The notes under the pieces are model-generated. The model did no database searches. It saw only the letters and a list, made by a program, of their open reading frames with translations, and was not told the origin of the DNA. Made by a program: the position numbers and the translations under genes. Below, one piece after another: positions 7,201-15,270 of a stretch of 29,695 nt of DNA. The first letter of the stretch is position 1. Every line of letters starts with the position of its first letter. Source of the stretch: JAVBMC01 sp031552845 (lineage in GTDB: Bacteria; Verrucomicrobiota; Kiritimatiellia; RFP12; DVOR01). The DNA is taken from positions 1-29,695 of the forward strand of contig JAVBMC010000082.1 in the NCBI GenBank assembly GCA_031552845.1, in the 5' to 3' direction.

Positions 7201-10061
7201 ATAAGCAGACGCAAATCCCCTTCACGACTATCCAGTCGTTGGGCAGCTTTACCAATCCGCCGGCTTATTATCCCGTTGACTTAAATGAGGAAGCAGGGGC
7301 TAACGATTATCAAGATTGGTCTCCGTATTATATCAATCTCTCTTGTGCAACCAACCGCGTGTGGTTCAACGAGATAAACTTGCAAGATCCGGCACCGCCT
7401 GTGACGAATCTGACGCAATTTGTTGAATTGTGCAGCAAGAATCCGACGAATACGTTTACATTCTCCGGCTGGCGTGTCGTCGCAACAAACTCGTCTGGTT
7501 TTGCTGTAACGAATGAGTTAACATCAGCCCCGACACTGGAGGGCGGTTTGACTAATGTTGCATTCTATGTGTTGGCAGATGCTGCGGCAACTGACGTGCC
7601 GCTGGTTCATCAACAACTAATTGATACGCTACCGGTTGACCAAGGGCCGTTATCGATTTGCCTCTATTATCCAAGCGGGGTGTTTGCGGATGGCATTGTT
7701 GTTTCCTTCGACTCTTCAGCTTCAACGCTTGCAATGGTTGATGCATTGACGAATAGTGTGCCGCGCGTCGTATTCGCGGGGGAAGATGATCCCACGCGTC
7801 AGGGGTCTTTGGGGTTGACTAACAACAACGATGAGACCGTTGACTGGTTTAATTCAGAGTGGGCCTTTGCTGAAAATGGCTGGACGCCTGACAACCAGAA
7901 TATTGATCAAGAAATCGATGTGCCCCCAAATCCGGAGCTACTGACGGTTTATTTGACGACGGTGCCGGGGGGGACGTTGTCGTTTACTAACAACCAATTC
8001 CATGCGGGACTAAATTCGGATGTGCCGCCTGGCACGCAGGTTCATACGATCTATACCGTTAGTGTTGGTTATGTCTTTGACTTTATTGAATATGTTTACA
8101 ATGATGGCTCGGCTGAGACTAACTCTTTGCCGTCTGGGATGTCAGTTTATACGAATATATTCACGGCCACAAAGAGTGTCTCAGTGACGCCTGCCTTTGA
8201 GCGTGTGACACCTCCAGATCCGAACGCCATGGTTGTTAAGGTCGAGGTTGAGGCCGGGCCGGAAAGATCCTCTGCAAGAAGACTCTCGCCAGGACAGCCG
8301 CTCGTTGATGGGCAGCCGATAGTGACTGTTACTTTAGCGAATTCGCCAAGCTTGCAGGGTATCGAAGTTTACCTTAGCTATTTTATTGGAACAAACAAAT
8401 GGGGAACCGGAGCGAACGGGTGGTTCAAGCTGAATACCATTGATCCTGCGACTGATCCTAATACCAAGAAGTTGTTAAAAACAGGTGATCCAACAGTATT
8501 TGATTCAAGCGAGGCCTTGCCGGTGATTACCGAACGTGGAACGGTTATCCAATACATTGTCTGGGGGATCATGCAAACGTCCTCGTCGGAAACGATGCGT
8601 TTTATGCAGAATCCGGAGCAGACTTTTGTAACACCCTCTTGGTATGTGCCGGGTGAAGATGTTGATTTGAACCAAAAATATGCCGGTATTGAAGGTAATA
8701 CACGGATGCCGTACTACTATGTTTACAGTTGTCCGACTGGTCAGGTTTGGTTTAATGAAATCAACGTCTGGGATTGGAGAAATCAAGCCTACGACAATGA
8801 ACATGCAGGCTATCTTGAATTCTGCGCCCCCGCTACCAATATTTGTGATGAAACAAAGGGTTGGAATTTAGGCAAATGGACGTTGGTGGAATATGTGTCC
8901 ACTAATTTATTGGGGACTAACTTTGCTGCTTTTGCAGAAGTGCGTCGTGTGGCACTGACAAATGAAACGATCGCAACATATGCCAATAGCGGACGCGGAT
9001 TCTTCACCTTGGCAGATGGTTCGCCAAATCTGTTCAACGTGCGGAAGATGCAGAGCTTGCCGGCGGGGACGACCTTCAACACCAACAATACAATGGTGCA
9101 TGCTTTTAAGCTGTTCCGTGAAAATGGTGCTTATGAAGCTGGTGTTGTATTCTATCTCAACAACGCAGGCAAATTCCCACAGCGTACGCTGGCAGAGCTT
9201 GTCGACGCTGAAGATCCCAGAATGAAGAATGCAGGGTGGGACTTAGATGGACTGAGTGGGGCATTGCAATTGATTGGAGATCCCTCCAACTATACGTGGC
9301 AGTTCACTCGTGGGCTATGGACAGGCGGATACATCAACGAGTCGGCCACTGCACCACAAACAATTTATTCCTATCCGTCCGGTGAACCGTTGACTGATTT
9401 TTTGGTTCGCGTGATTCTTTCGTTGATATCACCCTATGATGTGTCTGGCAACACCGTGAAGCCCGTTACAAATGAAACCGATCAAGTCCCAAACATGCCC
9501 TATTTGAAGTCCATTGACTTGCCTGCATGGTTCCGTGCAACGAATCCTTTGCCACAGTACGTGACGGCTTCCTCATATGATAAGCTGACAGTTAATATTC
9601 CCTCGGTTAACTCGAATTATACGTTCAACATCCCGCTGACGTTGGATCCGCGCTTGCAGGCAATTGTGACGGATGGCGCATCTCAAATCAATGATGATGC
9701 ATTCACCCAATGGCTGGTGACTTATAAGGCCTCTGATGTTGGTCCAAATACAACGCTGACGGGTGATTTGCTGACAAAGTACTGGGTGAATGCTGATCCG
9801 GCCAAATCGCTCACGGCTCGTACCGGTATTTCTGCGTATACAGTCACGAATATGACCGCTTGGCTGTATGTGAATGGCACTAATCAAGTTACATTGAATC
9901 CGCCGGCCGAATTGATGGTCATCACGAATGCTACCCTATCCGGCACATGGGGATATGCTGCGGGGTCAGATGTGTTCGTCGGCACCAACACGGTTATCGA
10001 TCTACCGGAGACCAATACGCCGGCGATGTTCTACCGCGCGAAGCTGGGCGTGCCTGAATAA
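1212..10061 (+). CDS. giant secreted protein with three tandem lamin-tail-like super-repeats
   Basis: This 2949-residue protein starts with a Sec signal peptide (MYKRFLFGVISLAVFVFSEVVSA). It is very rich in Asn, Thr and Ser, with frequent TN pairs, and has no other membrane segment. The first half is beta-rich, with scattered jelly-roll-like lines (LSFSIW near 218, VNFRMK near 1104, LSFYAR near 1293). From about residue 1400 a unit of about 465 residues occurs three times. Each unit has a V-x-QY-x-VW strand (about 1519, 1986, 2446), an S/M-PYY segment ending near a Cys, then (W/F)NE(L/I)N opening a lamin-tail-like fold (about 1582, 2049, 2514). Units 1 and 2 end in an InlB-like beta domain. 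The C-terminus (AMFYRAKLGVPE) is not a PEP-CTERM or LPXTG signal. The role is probably surface or extracellular adhesion or matrix. No catalytic motif was recognised. The TAA shares its last base with the next ATG. Confidence 0.85.
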   Translation: MYKRFLFGVISLAVFVFSEVVSAGVVSAVITNIPSASSTNSQIHVVVTATNANQLAVGVRPNNLRFVYTRMDGVPHGASGVTNYEDLVYSSTSGTNALYITSGNIAPGTLPADGTYWYWITTNALNDISLTGRLNLWRYNPTVDVKPYAAVASRLPMDWSYSAAVPGVVGRYVGMSHNYTGWQGTTNVGVTSRSGLLNCFCRTDSVVVSPVFTNGLKQLSFSIWSEQPSDLGELRVYIVTNSLVMPSSAPDRWRTARSNPLEEGDYLAEMVTVCEPNKATNRIDWVPEVDLPDDTPFMIWFVVYPTEVTLNYWTHMYLLQDIYVIPPSAQVSLSASKDLAPVIPPNPVADASITLQGQIENVVPAWPIVRADVKVHYARTGGEAFSSLPLTNVEDNVYGAITHYTNHIWRNSAFTDVMPNGSLPAGKYDYFFEARTYGWSSEATNIVDMGVVYSSTNQFDVSLYKSDYGLDDVWIVREDIVDGNPVQTNYTKISSNVIMTATNTFVFPMRVDEIAPTSDLNFKFMTKSRSNNQRAAYDQTNYWGRTVPVGNKNVPTGESITKDGPKSVEVSLTNIASIAVEVNLSTTNSAGAYMITRAAYQSFNDLGAVTETNKYLNITTASPPQMEYTGFNSPTNTGKMYFHLDETRGIRDTFTTNNVSTNGPPTAYVNTILSPWDKTAIPTNFPTQYYVTSANGGGLMAPATNTQTFVLNLFPGGEVYSESITPTHTWNSDGTIDGINSITFDYSPRSSFQLPRDMAWNMQYFSRANYRLEAVVTDLVTGLDRSSISLLGYIQDRNNFYECRLSQDANATTAQQVTSTVIRTSLELYRWTNGVAVSLAKKTGISDFLWNSNSGNTPTLYFELKTDDVTGNVMLEGDILFDGVIAAHKVAYTNTAAIIKGGTIGVYTLNCAPVFTRIGLSSTENITAGWDFPSPQWKQEAGHLRRLMPAMNMRVDVQSREGKVAPDAMSWRNVTNVISVQDFKVRSMVCSVQSGEGLFFRVRSEYLGGIDYSGLVVDNLGLTSYRGTDQKDPATDEQQPSDGGWKTQGAWIESNVVQNAASDIAVDGVLNFAIARGEPSKALPTSTNIYQWLVSPLMTNGLGSVNFRMKVKNAPAVIRVQYAMVDGAIEKMEDLARLTWIDVKNYPVTETNETSDFITMPQGWINKAKGEQIEYKVGNAIFTNTLKNGYFRIVHERGTNSLGVATNLHAEVLIDDVYAYGYMPADEFAWQGYNMLFANPGLSSIFVNCAWDGSRIGVFNNSQTNNIAPDDSSSSFNGSPFLKSPAIETGVGQLSFYARVLTNGASHAYGQFVVETLPKSEVNNPDAPWSLLPGINEKTTNQINNQIYTNRFVFNYYEPTNNLIRIRVLPGGTETNVFEENGVPINSQLLFEDVLLIEPLRPSFIIDQVELNWDEMGSFPPEKGGAKTNQQPVVGNKLKVDVNLGRFLLESRLTDINVYFTWRHGTNSWGVWSDTEMSPNFDQTISLTKRGEEPREGYTGSISKLGELTFTTNNVYSNVVQYRVWATYKTSTSPTEEITVINEQQYSPVIDFPWYFPKEASLNDRFAPAWSPYYWLYTCLPGNAWLNELNTVDFYSVDSSYAQFVEIAAPEGIDLYGWQLKQVNNEYVPGSAVNLAVWTNPPGSVYNNNMIGSNQVADAINTVVTNNPQEGWAFFTLGNATAVPLDQRMPAACFDSSGTAPYGFLLYRDNGAFEHGVVYYHNTDQEAGARTMYVNSQRTGEPLCFAGLDARRDQTNSLSAIGGHGTNWTSGVPTPQGINNNQELPPLDVDNFLKVTSTISGPGTQRGTTASPISENVIPGYNSSVYTYQAAALHEIKSITTNGASYYADPPASPWTTETIQFKNMTTNIDICVTFVPKADIDSVITNVTTEVLPVFGQDVGFRIQVDAELLADAELYVYVSWTNTLNTAPDFTNWAATNWLAGTVTNDVDVALSGSAPTTQLLGNPTDGYFGQHIIPGDYVAKEEVVQYCVWGIVVDKQTQIPFTTIQSLGSFTNPPAYYPVDLNEEAGANDYQDWSPYYINLSCATNRVWFNEINLQDPAPPVTNLTQFVELCSKNPTNTFTFSGWRVVATNSSGFAVTNELTSAPTLEGGLTNVAFYVLADAAATDVPLVHQQLIDTLPVDQGPLSICLYYPSGVFADGIVVSFDSSASTLAMVDALTNSVPRVVFAGEDDPTRQGSLGLTNNNDETVDWFNSEWAFAENGWTPDNQNIDQEIDVPPNPELLTVYLTTVPGGTLSFTNNQFHAGLNSDVPPGTQVHTIYTVSVGYVFDFIEYVYNDGSAETNSLPSGMSVYTNIFTATKSVSVTPAFERVTPPDPNAMVVKVEVEAGPERSSARRLSPGQPLVDGQPIVTVTLANSPSLQGIEVYLSYFIGTNKWGTGANGWFKLNTIDPATDPNTKKLLKTGDPTVFDSSEALPVITERGTVIQYIVWGIMQTSSSETMRFMQNPEQTFVTPSWYVPGEDVDLNQKYAGIEGNTRMPYYYVYSCPTGQVWFNEINVWDWRNQAYDNEHAGYLEFCAPATNICDETKGWNLGKWTLVEYVSTNLLGTNFAAFAEVRRVALTNETIATYANSGRGFFTLADGSPNLFNVRKMQSLPAGTTFNTNNTMVHAFKLFRENGAYEAGVVFYLNNAGKFPQRTLAELVDAEDPRMKNAGWDLDGLSGALQLIGDPSNYTWQFTRGLWTGGYINESATAPQTIYSYPSGEPLTDFLVRVILSLISPYDVSGNTVKPVTNETDQVPNMPYLKSIDLPAWFRATNPLPQYVTASSYDKLTVNIPSVNSNYTFNIPLTLDPRLQAIVTDGASQINDDAFTQWLVTYKASDVGPNTTLTGDLLTKYWVNADPAKSLTARTGISAYTVTNMTAWLYVNGTNQVTLNPPAELMVITNATLSGTWGYAAGSDVFVGTNTVIDLPETNTPAMFYRAKLGVPE

Positions 10062-11158
10062 TGAGCAAGCGGATATTCCTTTCGCCTCCGTGGATGAACG
10101 GCTCTGAGCAACCGTTAGTCACGGAGGCGTTTGCGTCTAATTACATCGCTCCATGCGGTCCAATGGTCGAGCGGTTTGAGCGTGAGTTTGCCGCATGTAT
10201 CGGGAGTCACTTTGCGGTGGCTGTCAGCAGCTGTACCGCGGCACTGGATTTATTGTTCGACTATTATCATGTAGGTGCCGGTGACGTCATCATTACGCCA
10301 TCGCTTACATTTATTGCCACTATCGCGCCGGCTGTTCATAGAGGAGCAACGCCTCTTTTCTTGGATGTTGATCCTGTCACTTGGACGTTGGATATTGGAC
10401 AGCTTGCCAGAGCGTTTGAACAACCCAATCATAAGATTAAAGCAGTGGTTACGGTTGATCTTTATGGACAGTGTTCCGACTATGATGCGCTCTTGGCTAT
10501 TTGCCGACAGCATGGGGTGCCGTTGATTGTTGATTCAGCCGAGGCGTTGGGTGCGCTGTACAAAGGACGTCCTGCAGGCCGAGTTGAAGGCTGTGCGGGC
10601 GTGTACTCTTTCAACGGCAACAAAATCATCACGACGTCGGGTGGCGGCATGTTGGTCACTGATGATGCTGAGCAAGCTGCATGGGTGCGTAAACGCGCCA
10701 CACAAGCGCGTGAAGATGTTGTTTGGTATGAGCACAATGTGCTTGGTTACAATTACCGTATGAGCAATATCTTAGCGGCTATCGGCGTAGGGCAATTGCA
10801 AGGCCTGCAAGAGGCTGTCCAACGGAAGAGGGCGATCTGCAAGCGTTATCAAAATGCGCTTCCGGAGCTTGCCTTTATGCCGGAATCCCCTTATGGTATG
10901 TCAACCAATTGGCTGACTGTTGCATTGTTTGATACTGTTGATCCTGAACACGTCCGGTTGGCATTGGAGTCTCAAAATATCGAGTCACGCCCTGTCTGGA
11001 AGCCGCTGCACCTGCAACCGGTATTCCAACCCAATGCCGCGCATTGCCCAGTCTCGGAAGATCTGTTTAAACGCGGGCTTTGCCTGCCATCCGGCTGTGG
11101 ATTGACCGAGGCGGAACAAGACCGCGTCATCCAAATTATCCGTAGTACGCTGCCGTAA
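10061..11158 (+). CDS. DegT/DnrJ/EryC1/StrS-family PLP-dependent aminotransferase
   Basis: This 365-residue protein has the complete fold of the sugar aminotransferases. It has SNYIAPCGPMVERFE at the N-terminus, VSSCTAAL (phosphate binding), VDSAEALGA with the PLP-binding Asp near 158, and SFNGNKIITTSGGG with the Schiff-base Lys at about 188. YNYRMSNILAAIG and ESRPVWKPLH follow. Such enzymes transfer an amino group to a keto sugar nucleotide. The opening (IFLSPPWMNGSEQ, SNYIAPCGPMV) recalls the PglE/UDP-bacillosamine transaminase branch, but the substrate is not proven. Its ATG overlaps the stop of the giant secreted protein by one base (TAATG), implying coupled translation. This suggests glycan or amino-sugar synthesis linked to that surface protein. 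No glycosyltransferase or partner dehydratase is present here. Confidence 0.9.
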   Translation: MSKRIFLSPPWMNGSEQPLVTEAFASNYIAPCGPMVERFEREFAACIGSHFAVAVSSCTAALDLLFDYYHVGAGDVIITPSLTFIATIAPAVHRGATPLFLDVDPVTWTLDIGQLARAFEQPNHKIKAVVTVDLYGQCSDYDALLAICRQHGVPLIVDSAEALGALYKGRPAGRVEGCAGVYSFNGNKIITTSGGGMLVTDDAEQAAWVRKRATQAREDVVWYEHNVLGYNYRMSNILAAIGVGQLQGLQEAVQRKRAICKRYQNALPELAFMPESPYGMSTNWLTVALFDTVDPEHVRLALESQNIESRPVWKPLHLQPVFQPNAAHCPVSEDLFKRGLCLPSGCGLTEAEQDRVIQIIRSTLP

Positions 11159-11199
11159 TTTTAGAGTGCGACAATAAGCCTACAGCACCGTTACATCAC

Positions 11200-11214
11200 T
11201 TGCCATTAGGGCAA
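11200..11214. terminator. weak hairpin between convergent genes
   Basis: TTGCC (11200-11204) and GGCAA (11210-11214) form a 5-bp stem with a 5-base loop in the 71-base gap between the aminotransferase and the LRR gene. No clear T-run follows on either strand, so a bidirectional terminator role is only a suggestion. Confidence 0.2.
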
Positions 11215-11229
11215 TTAATCACAACATCC

Positions 11230-14200
11230 TTATTCTCCCACTTCTCCTTCGGCAAGAAGGCGAAATAGCTCGGAGTGGTGCGTTGCCGGTGCCGTGACAG
11301 GGATACTGTAGAAGCCTAAACCCGCCGTATTGCCGGTGTCAATAAGGTCGGGTGTGAGGATGCCGTACAACTTGTAGGCGGTCTTGACACCGGTTTCGTT
11401 GAAACTGCCGCTGAACAACCCTGTCTTGGGCGTGAGCGTAAGTTTGACGTTGTAGGCATTGTCAGCTTTGGGCAGAGCATCCACGCCGGTTCCTTTGGTG
11501 TTGAAACTGAGCGAGACGTCTTCTTCGATTCGTTCAACCTGCAGATGCACGCCATCGATCGCATTGTTATAAACGCTGTAGAGGCTGCTGAGTTGGCTAT
11601 ACCAGCCGCCATTGGCGGTCGGCATACGCTCAAAGGGGCCATCTGAGGTTTTGGTGGTCACGGTATTAATCCAGCTGATGGGCTCAATGTTTTCAACGCG
11701 TATTGATTCATTTTGGATGAAGCGGAGGCTCAGGTAAAACTCTCCGCCTTTGTAAGCACTGGGCGAAAGGGCGATCACGGCGCTGACATCATTCGCCGCC
11801 TTTACCAACAGCACGCTGCTGCCCGAGACCGCCGTACCATCGGCAAGTTTGCCGGAGGCTTTGACTGCCCCCTTAGCATCAACTGTGAGTGTGACATATC
11901 CTGCGCCGTAAGTGTCGTCTGCAGGATTGAGGGCAACAGTGTAGTAACCCTTGGCCCATGCCAGCGCATTGGTACGGATGGCTAGTTTAGCCTTGTCGCT
12001 CCACCCATTGCGAACTGCTTCGCCATCATAGTCACCGGTGGCGGTTGGAAGGGCTGTCACATCAAACATCCCCAAGCTGTCATCGTTCAAACGCACGGTC
12101 AAGCTGATCGCGTTGGTGAGTTTGGGGCTGGTACAGATAAAGGCTGTACCGGTGACGGACATTGCACCTGTGTTAAAATCGATTGCATCAAAAGCATCGG
12201 CTTTGAGCGAGTACTTCTTGCCGCCCAAGTTGACTGAGCCTGTGAGCTTGCCGGTTTTTGCCACGATCAGCGTCAAGGCGCTATGACGCGTTACGTCATT
12301 GGTGGTTGCAGTATAAGCACCATTGAAGGTGCCGATGTATTCGGCCGGCAGGTCAAGAATCGTCCATGTAACAGGGAGAAGGGCGCCCAGCTTTTTACCT
12401 TGTATCGCTTGCAGCACGGCGGGATAGGTGCCCGCCTTTGTAGGAATGCCTGCCAGATAAACTTTGCCATCCATTGTTACCAGTTTCAAGCCAGCCGGAA
12501 GCTTGCCGCTCTTCAGCTTGACGGCGGTCGCATTCTCTTGTAACGGCAGGGGGCCCAACTTCGCCCGCAGGCCGACGCGCAACCCTGTCCAGTCGAGTTG
12601 GCCGGTGGCGTCATCCCAATAACCGTAGTCGCTGTTGGGATCGATGGCATCTGCCAGCACATCATCATCAAAAGCAGGTGCAAACTCGCAAGCCACTTGT
12701 ACAAGAGTTGGCGCATCGGCGGGACCCGCGTTGAGCGTGACTTTGGTTGAGGCGGGAATGATCCATTGTCCGTTGTTTGAGCGGAAGTAGAGCGTGTAGG
12801 CGCCCGAAGTGAAGCGGTTGATTTCATCGGCGGCATACCATGTCTTTTTGTCGGTTGACCACTCTACGCCGCTGACGGTTTTGCCGGGAACGTTGGATAT
12901 CCATTCAATCCCTAGCGAACCGGGGGCTTTCACAAACACGGCTGTCATGGTGAGATTCGCGGATGGCATAATGATTTTTGTAGTGGCATCGGTGGCGGCG
13001 AACCCGTCAGCGAAGGTTGTGGTGGCAGGTGACACAGTCCACTTTTGGAACTCTTGATTGAAGGGCGCTGCATTGGCTGTAACGGTGACTTCTGTTCCGT
13101 TGAAGAATGTGCTGCCTCCGGCGGTGCCACTTTTGACTGTGAGTGTGTAAATCTTTGCCCATTGTGCATAAAGGGTTGTGTCGGCGCCTGGGACGGTTGT
13201 GTTGCGTGTTATCTCCTCGCCGCCCATTACTGCTGTAAACCAGCCTAGGAATATGTAACCGCTGCGCGTCGGCGTGGGGAGTTCTTCATAAGTAGCGCCT
13301 GCGGTGAGGCTACGCGGGGCGCTATCGGTGAGGCGTCCCCCATTGGGGTCCAGTACGATTGCCGATTGGAAGAAGCGGATAGTACGTTGGTTGTCAGGGA
13401 TCGCTGTCGTCGGCCAAGCAGAAGGGAGTGTGATGGAGCCGTCGATGCCATTCCAGCCTGTTGAGTTTTGCATGACTTCGGTGACGAAGTCAGACGGTGT
13501 GTTGCGATAGATGTCGTCATACGCGAGAGCGGGGGCGTTGCCTAAATAGCGTATCGTTTGCAATGCAGCACAGCCGGCAAAGACGTCATCGCCGAGGTCT
13601 GTCACGCTTGCGGGAACGACTAGGGATTCCAGGGAGGCCGCGTCTTTTAAAAGGTTGTCGGGCAGGAATTGCCAATCGCCTGCGAGCGTGAGTTGCCGGA
13701 TGGCGGCATAGGCGTCGGGGAAGGCATAGCTGAGGTTGGTGATTACAGGCGGGATGGTCACTTCACGCAGGCCGGTGCAGGCGGCGAAAGCATCTGTGCC
13801 GAGTTCGCTGAGTTCGTCCGGCAGTGCGAGCGTGGTCAAGCTGAGGCAGTTGAGGAAACACTCGGCGCCGATGGTGTCGAGCGTGGATGGAATGGCAAGG
13901 GACTCTAAGGCAATGCAATTTGCAAACGTGCCCTCTTTGAGTCCGCTGATGTTGGCAGAGAGTAAGGCATTGGTTAGTTTGAGGCACCATGCAAAGGCAT
14001 CCGCACCAAGCTCGATAACGCTGTCGGGCATGGTTACAGAGGTCACTTCTGTGCATCCGGCAAAGGCGCCATCCGCAATACTGAGGGTGCCGACTTTGAT
14101 GGTGACGGCGCCGGAGATTGTACCTTTGACGCCGAGACAGGATTTGCCAAGATAGATGATTGAGTTATTCGGTTGGGTTGTGTGCCATTTGGTGGCGCTG

Positions 14201-14835
14201 AATGTTCCTTCACCAACACTGGCCAGGTTGGCGCCGCCAACGATTGATGAAAGATTGGTACAGCCTGCAAATGCCGAGGAGGTGATGGCTGTTATGCTGT
14301 CGGGCAGGGTAATCGATGTCAGAGTGCCGCACCAGTAGAATGCCATATCGCCGATGTAGGTGACGCCATCGGGAATGGTAATGGAGCGAAGCGCGCTGCA
14401 CCCGTAAAATGCATAATAGCCAATCTCTGTCACAGTGGGGGGAATGGTGATTGAGGTCAGCTTGCTGCAGCCGCGAAAGGCGCAGTCATCAATCAAGGTG
14501 ATGCCTTCTGGGATGGTGATGGATGTCAGGTTGCGGCAGTCTATGAAAGCCGCCCAGCCGATACGTGTCACAGGGTAACCGCCGAGATCGGAGGGGATCG
14601 TCAACGCTCCGGCAGTGGTGGCGTTGATAGCGGGTATGTACTCATTCATGCCGATTTCGGCTTCGCCATTCCACACGCTGTAAGTGTAAGTCACGCCATC
14701 AACGGTTTCCGAATCCGCCATAACGTGGAGCGCAGGGAGCAAAGCCGCGAGTACTACTGCACCGGCGAATAAAGCCTTGCGGATGGTAGAAAGGCGGAAG
14801 AATGTGAATTGTGTGAGAGTGCCGTGATTATTCAT
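11230..14835 (-). CDS. secreted BspA-like leucine-rich-repeat protein with InlB-type repeats
   Basis: The product is 1201 residues from the ATG at 14835. This start is preferred over the in-frame GTG at 14901 because it begins just before a good signal peptide (RKALFAGAVVLAALLPALHVMA). Also, a promoter at 14911-14940 would place the GTG at the very 5' end of the mRNA. Residues about 45-430 are BspA-type repeats (pattern LTSITIPxxVTxIGxxAFxGC) with about 23-residue periodicity. A Listeria-Bacteroides (InlB B) repeat follows near 490-560 (DPNGG, then GYIFLGW and LYAQW), then a second InlB-like beta domain and a putative Ig-like segment near 775 (LPAGLKL, AGIPTKAGTY). A C-terminal series of G-rich beta repeats comes last (LTLIVAKTGKLTGSV and relatives). 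The likely role is cell-surface binding. No anchor motif is seen. The gene stands alone and is convergent with the aminotransferase. Confidence 0.85.
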   Translation of the reverse strand: MNNHGTLTQFTFFRLSTIRKALFAGAVVLAALLPALHVMADSETVDGVTYTYSVWNGEAEIGMNEYIPAINATTAGALTIPSDLGGYPVTRIGWAAFIDCRNLTSITIPEGITLIDDCAFRGCSKLTSITIPPTVTEIGYYAFYGCSALRSITIPDGVTYIGDMAFYWCGTLTSITLPDSITAITSSAFAGCTNLSSIVGGANLASVGEGTFSATKWHTTQPNNSIIYLGKSCLGVKGTISGAVTIKVGTLSIADGAFAGCTEVTSVTMPDSVIELGADAFAWCLKLTNALLSANISGLKEGTFANCIALESLAIPSTLDTIGAECFLNCLSLTTLALPDELSELGTDAFAACTGLREVTIPPVITNLSYAFPDAYAAIRQLTLAGDWQFLPDNLLKDAASLESLVVPASVTDLGDDVFAGCAALQTIRYLGNAPALAYDDIYRNTPSDFVTEVMQNSTGWNGIDGSITLPSAWPTTAIPDNQRTIRFFQSAIVLDPNGGRLTDSAPRSLTAGATYEELPTPTRSGYIFLGWFTAVMGGEEITRNTTVPGADTTLYAQWAKIYTLTVKSGTAGGSTFFNGTEVTVTANAAPFNQEFQKWTVSPATTTFADGFAATDATTKIIMPSANLTMTAVFVKAPGSLGIEWISNVPGKTVSGVEWSTDKKTWYAADEINRFTSGAYTLYFRSNNGQWIIPASTKVTLNAGPADAPTLVQVACEFAPAFDDDVLADAIDPNSDYGYWDDATGQLDWTGLRVGLRAKLGPLPLQENATAVKLKSGKLPAGLKLVTMDGKVYLAGIPTKAGTYPAVLQAIQGKKLGALLPVTWTILDLPAEYIGTFNGAYTATTNDVTRHSALTLIVAKTGKLTGSVNLGGKKYSLKADAFDAIDFNTGAMSVTGTAFICTSPKLTNAISLTVRLNDDSLGMFDVTALPTATGDYDGEAVRNGWSDKAKLAIRTNALAWAKGYYTVALNPADDTYGAGYVTLTVDAKGAVKASGKLADGTAVSGSSVLLVKAANDVSAVIALSPSAYKGGEFYLSLRFIQNESIRVENIEPISWINTVTTKTSDGPFERMPTANGGWYSQLSSLYSVYNNAIDGVHLQVERIEEDVSLSFNTKGTGVDALPKADNAYNVKLTLTPKTGLFSGSFNETGVKTAYKLYGILTPDLIDTGNTAGLGFYSIPVTAPATHHSELFRLLAEGEVGE

Positions 14836-14910
14836 TATTGCCCCAGATGCAGAACGCAGTTTATGTAAAAAGCAGGTATAACAAGTAGGTGAGCCTATCA
14901 CACCGCCTTG

Positions 14911-14940
14911 ATTATACTCATTTTATGGCGAAGCTTGCAA
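14911..14940 (-). promoter_or_regulatory. sigma70-like promoter of the LRR gene
   Basis: On the minus strand a perfect TATAAT (complement of 14911-14916) is preceded by TTGCAA (14935-14940) at an 18-base spacing. The predicted transcript begins near 14904, which leaves a leader of about 68 nt before the ATG at 14835. Confidence 0.5.
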
Positions 14941-15170
14941 GCATAAAGTTTGATTGTATCACTTTTAGAAAGTTTAGGGGCGGGTGTTCGTTCAAAAAAG
15001 TGAGGGGTATCTATTTGCAGCAGTTCCGGAACGATTTGCGCTTGCGGCTATATTTTGAAACAGGGGATGTCTTTTGCTGTGATTGTTGTTAAATGGATTC
15101 GGTTGTGCTTGAATGCTCTCCCATGTTCTGTTCTGGAAACGGAGTGTGTGTTGATTCGGGATCGGATCAC

Positions 15171-15270
15171 ATCTAGCCTCGTACCTTGAGGTCAGGTGAC
15201 CTCTGAGTACGAGGTCTAAGAACCTGCGAGTACGAGGTCAGGCGACCTCTACCCCTGAGGTCAGGTGTGA
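15171..15270. repeat. cluster of GAGGTCAGG/GACCTC palindromic repeats with a 38-nt hairpin
   Basis: GAGGTC occurs four times (15188, 15211, 15234, 15257), three times as GAGGTCAGG, and GAGTACGAGGTC occurs twice (15205-15216 and 15228-15239). Bases 15177-15214 form one long hairpin. Its outer arms are CCTCGTAC and GTACGAGG, its inner arms GAGGTCA and TGACCTC, with a 3x3 internal loop and a GG tip. A second foldback, GAGGTC-AGGC-GACCTC, follows at 15234-15249. The cluster lies between divergent genes, so it is not a terminator of either. It resembles a REP-like or miniature palindromic element, but the class is unknown. Confidence 0.65.

Noticed and set aside
14889..15092. 67-codon open frame on the plus strand
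   Set aside because: No ribosome-binding site or domain. It overlaps the promoter and leader of the LRR gene.
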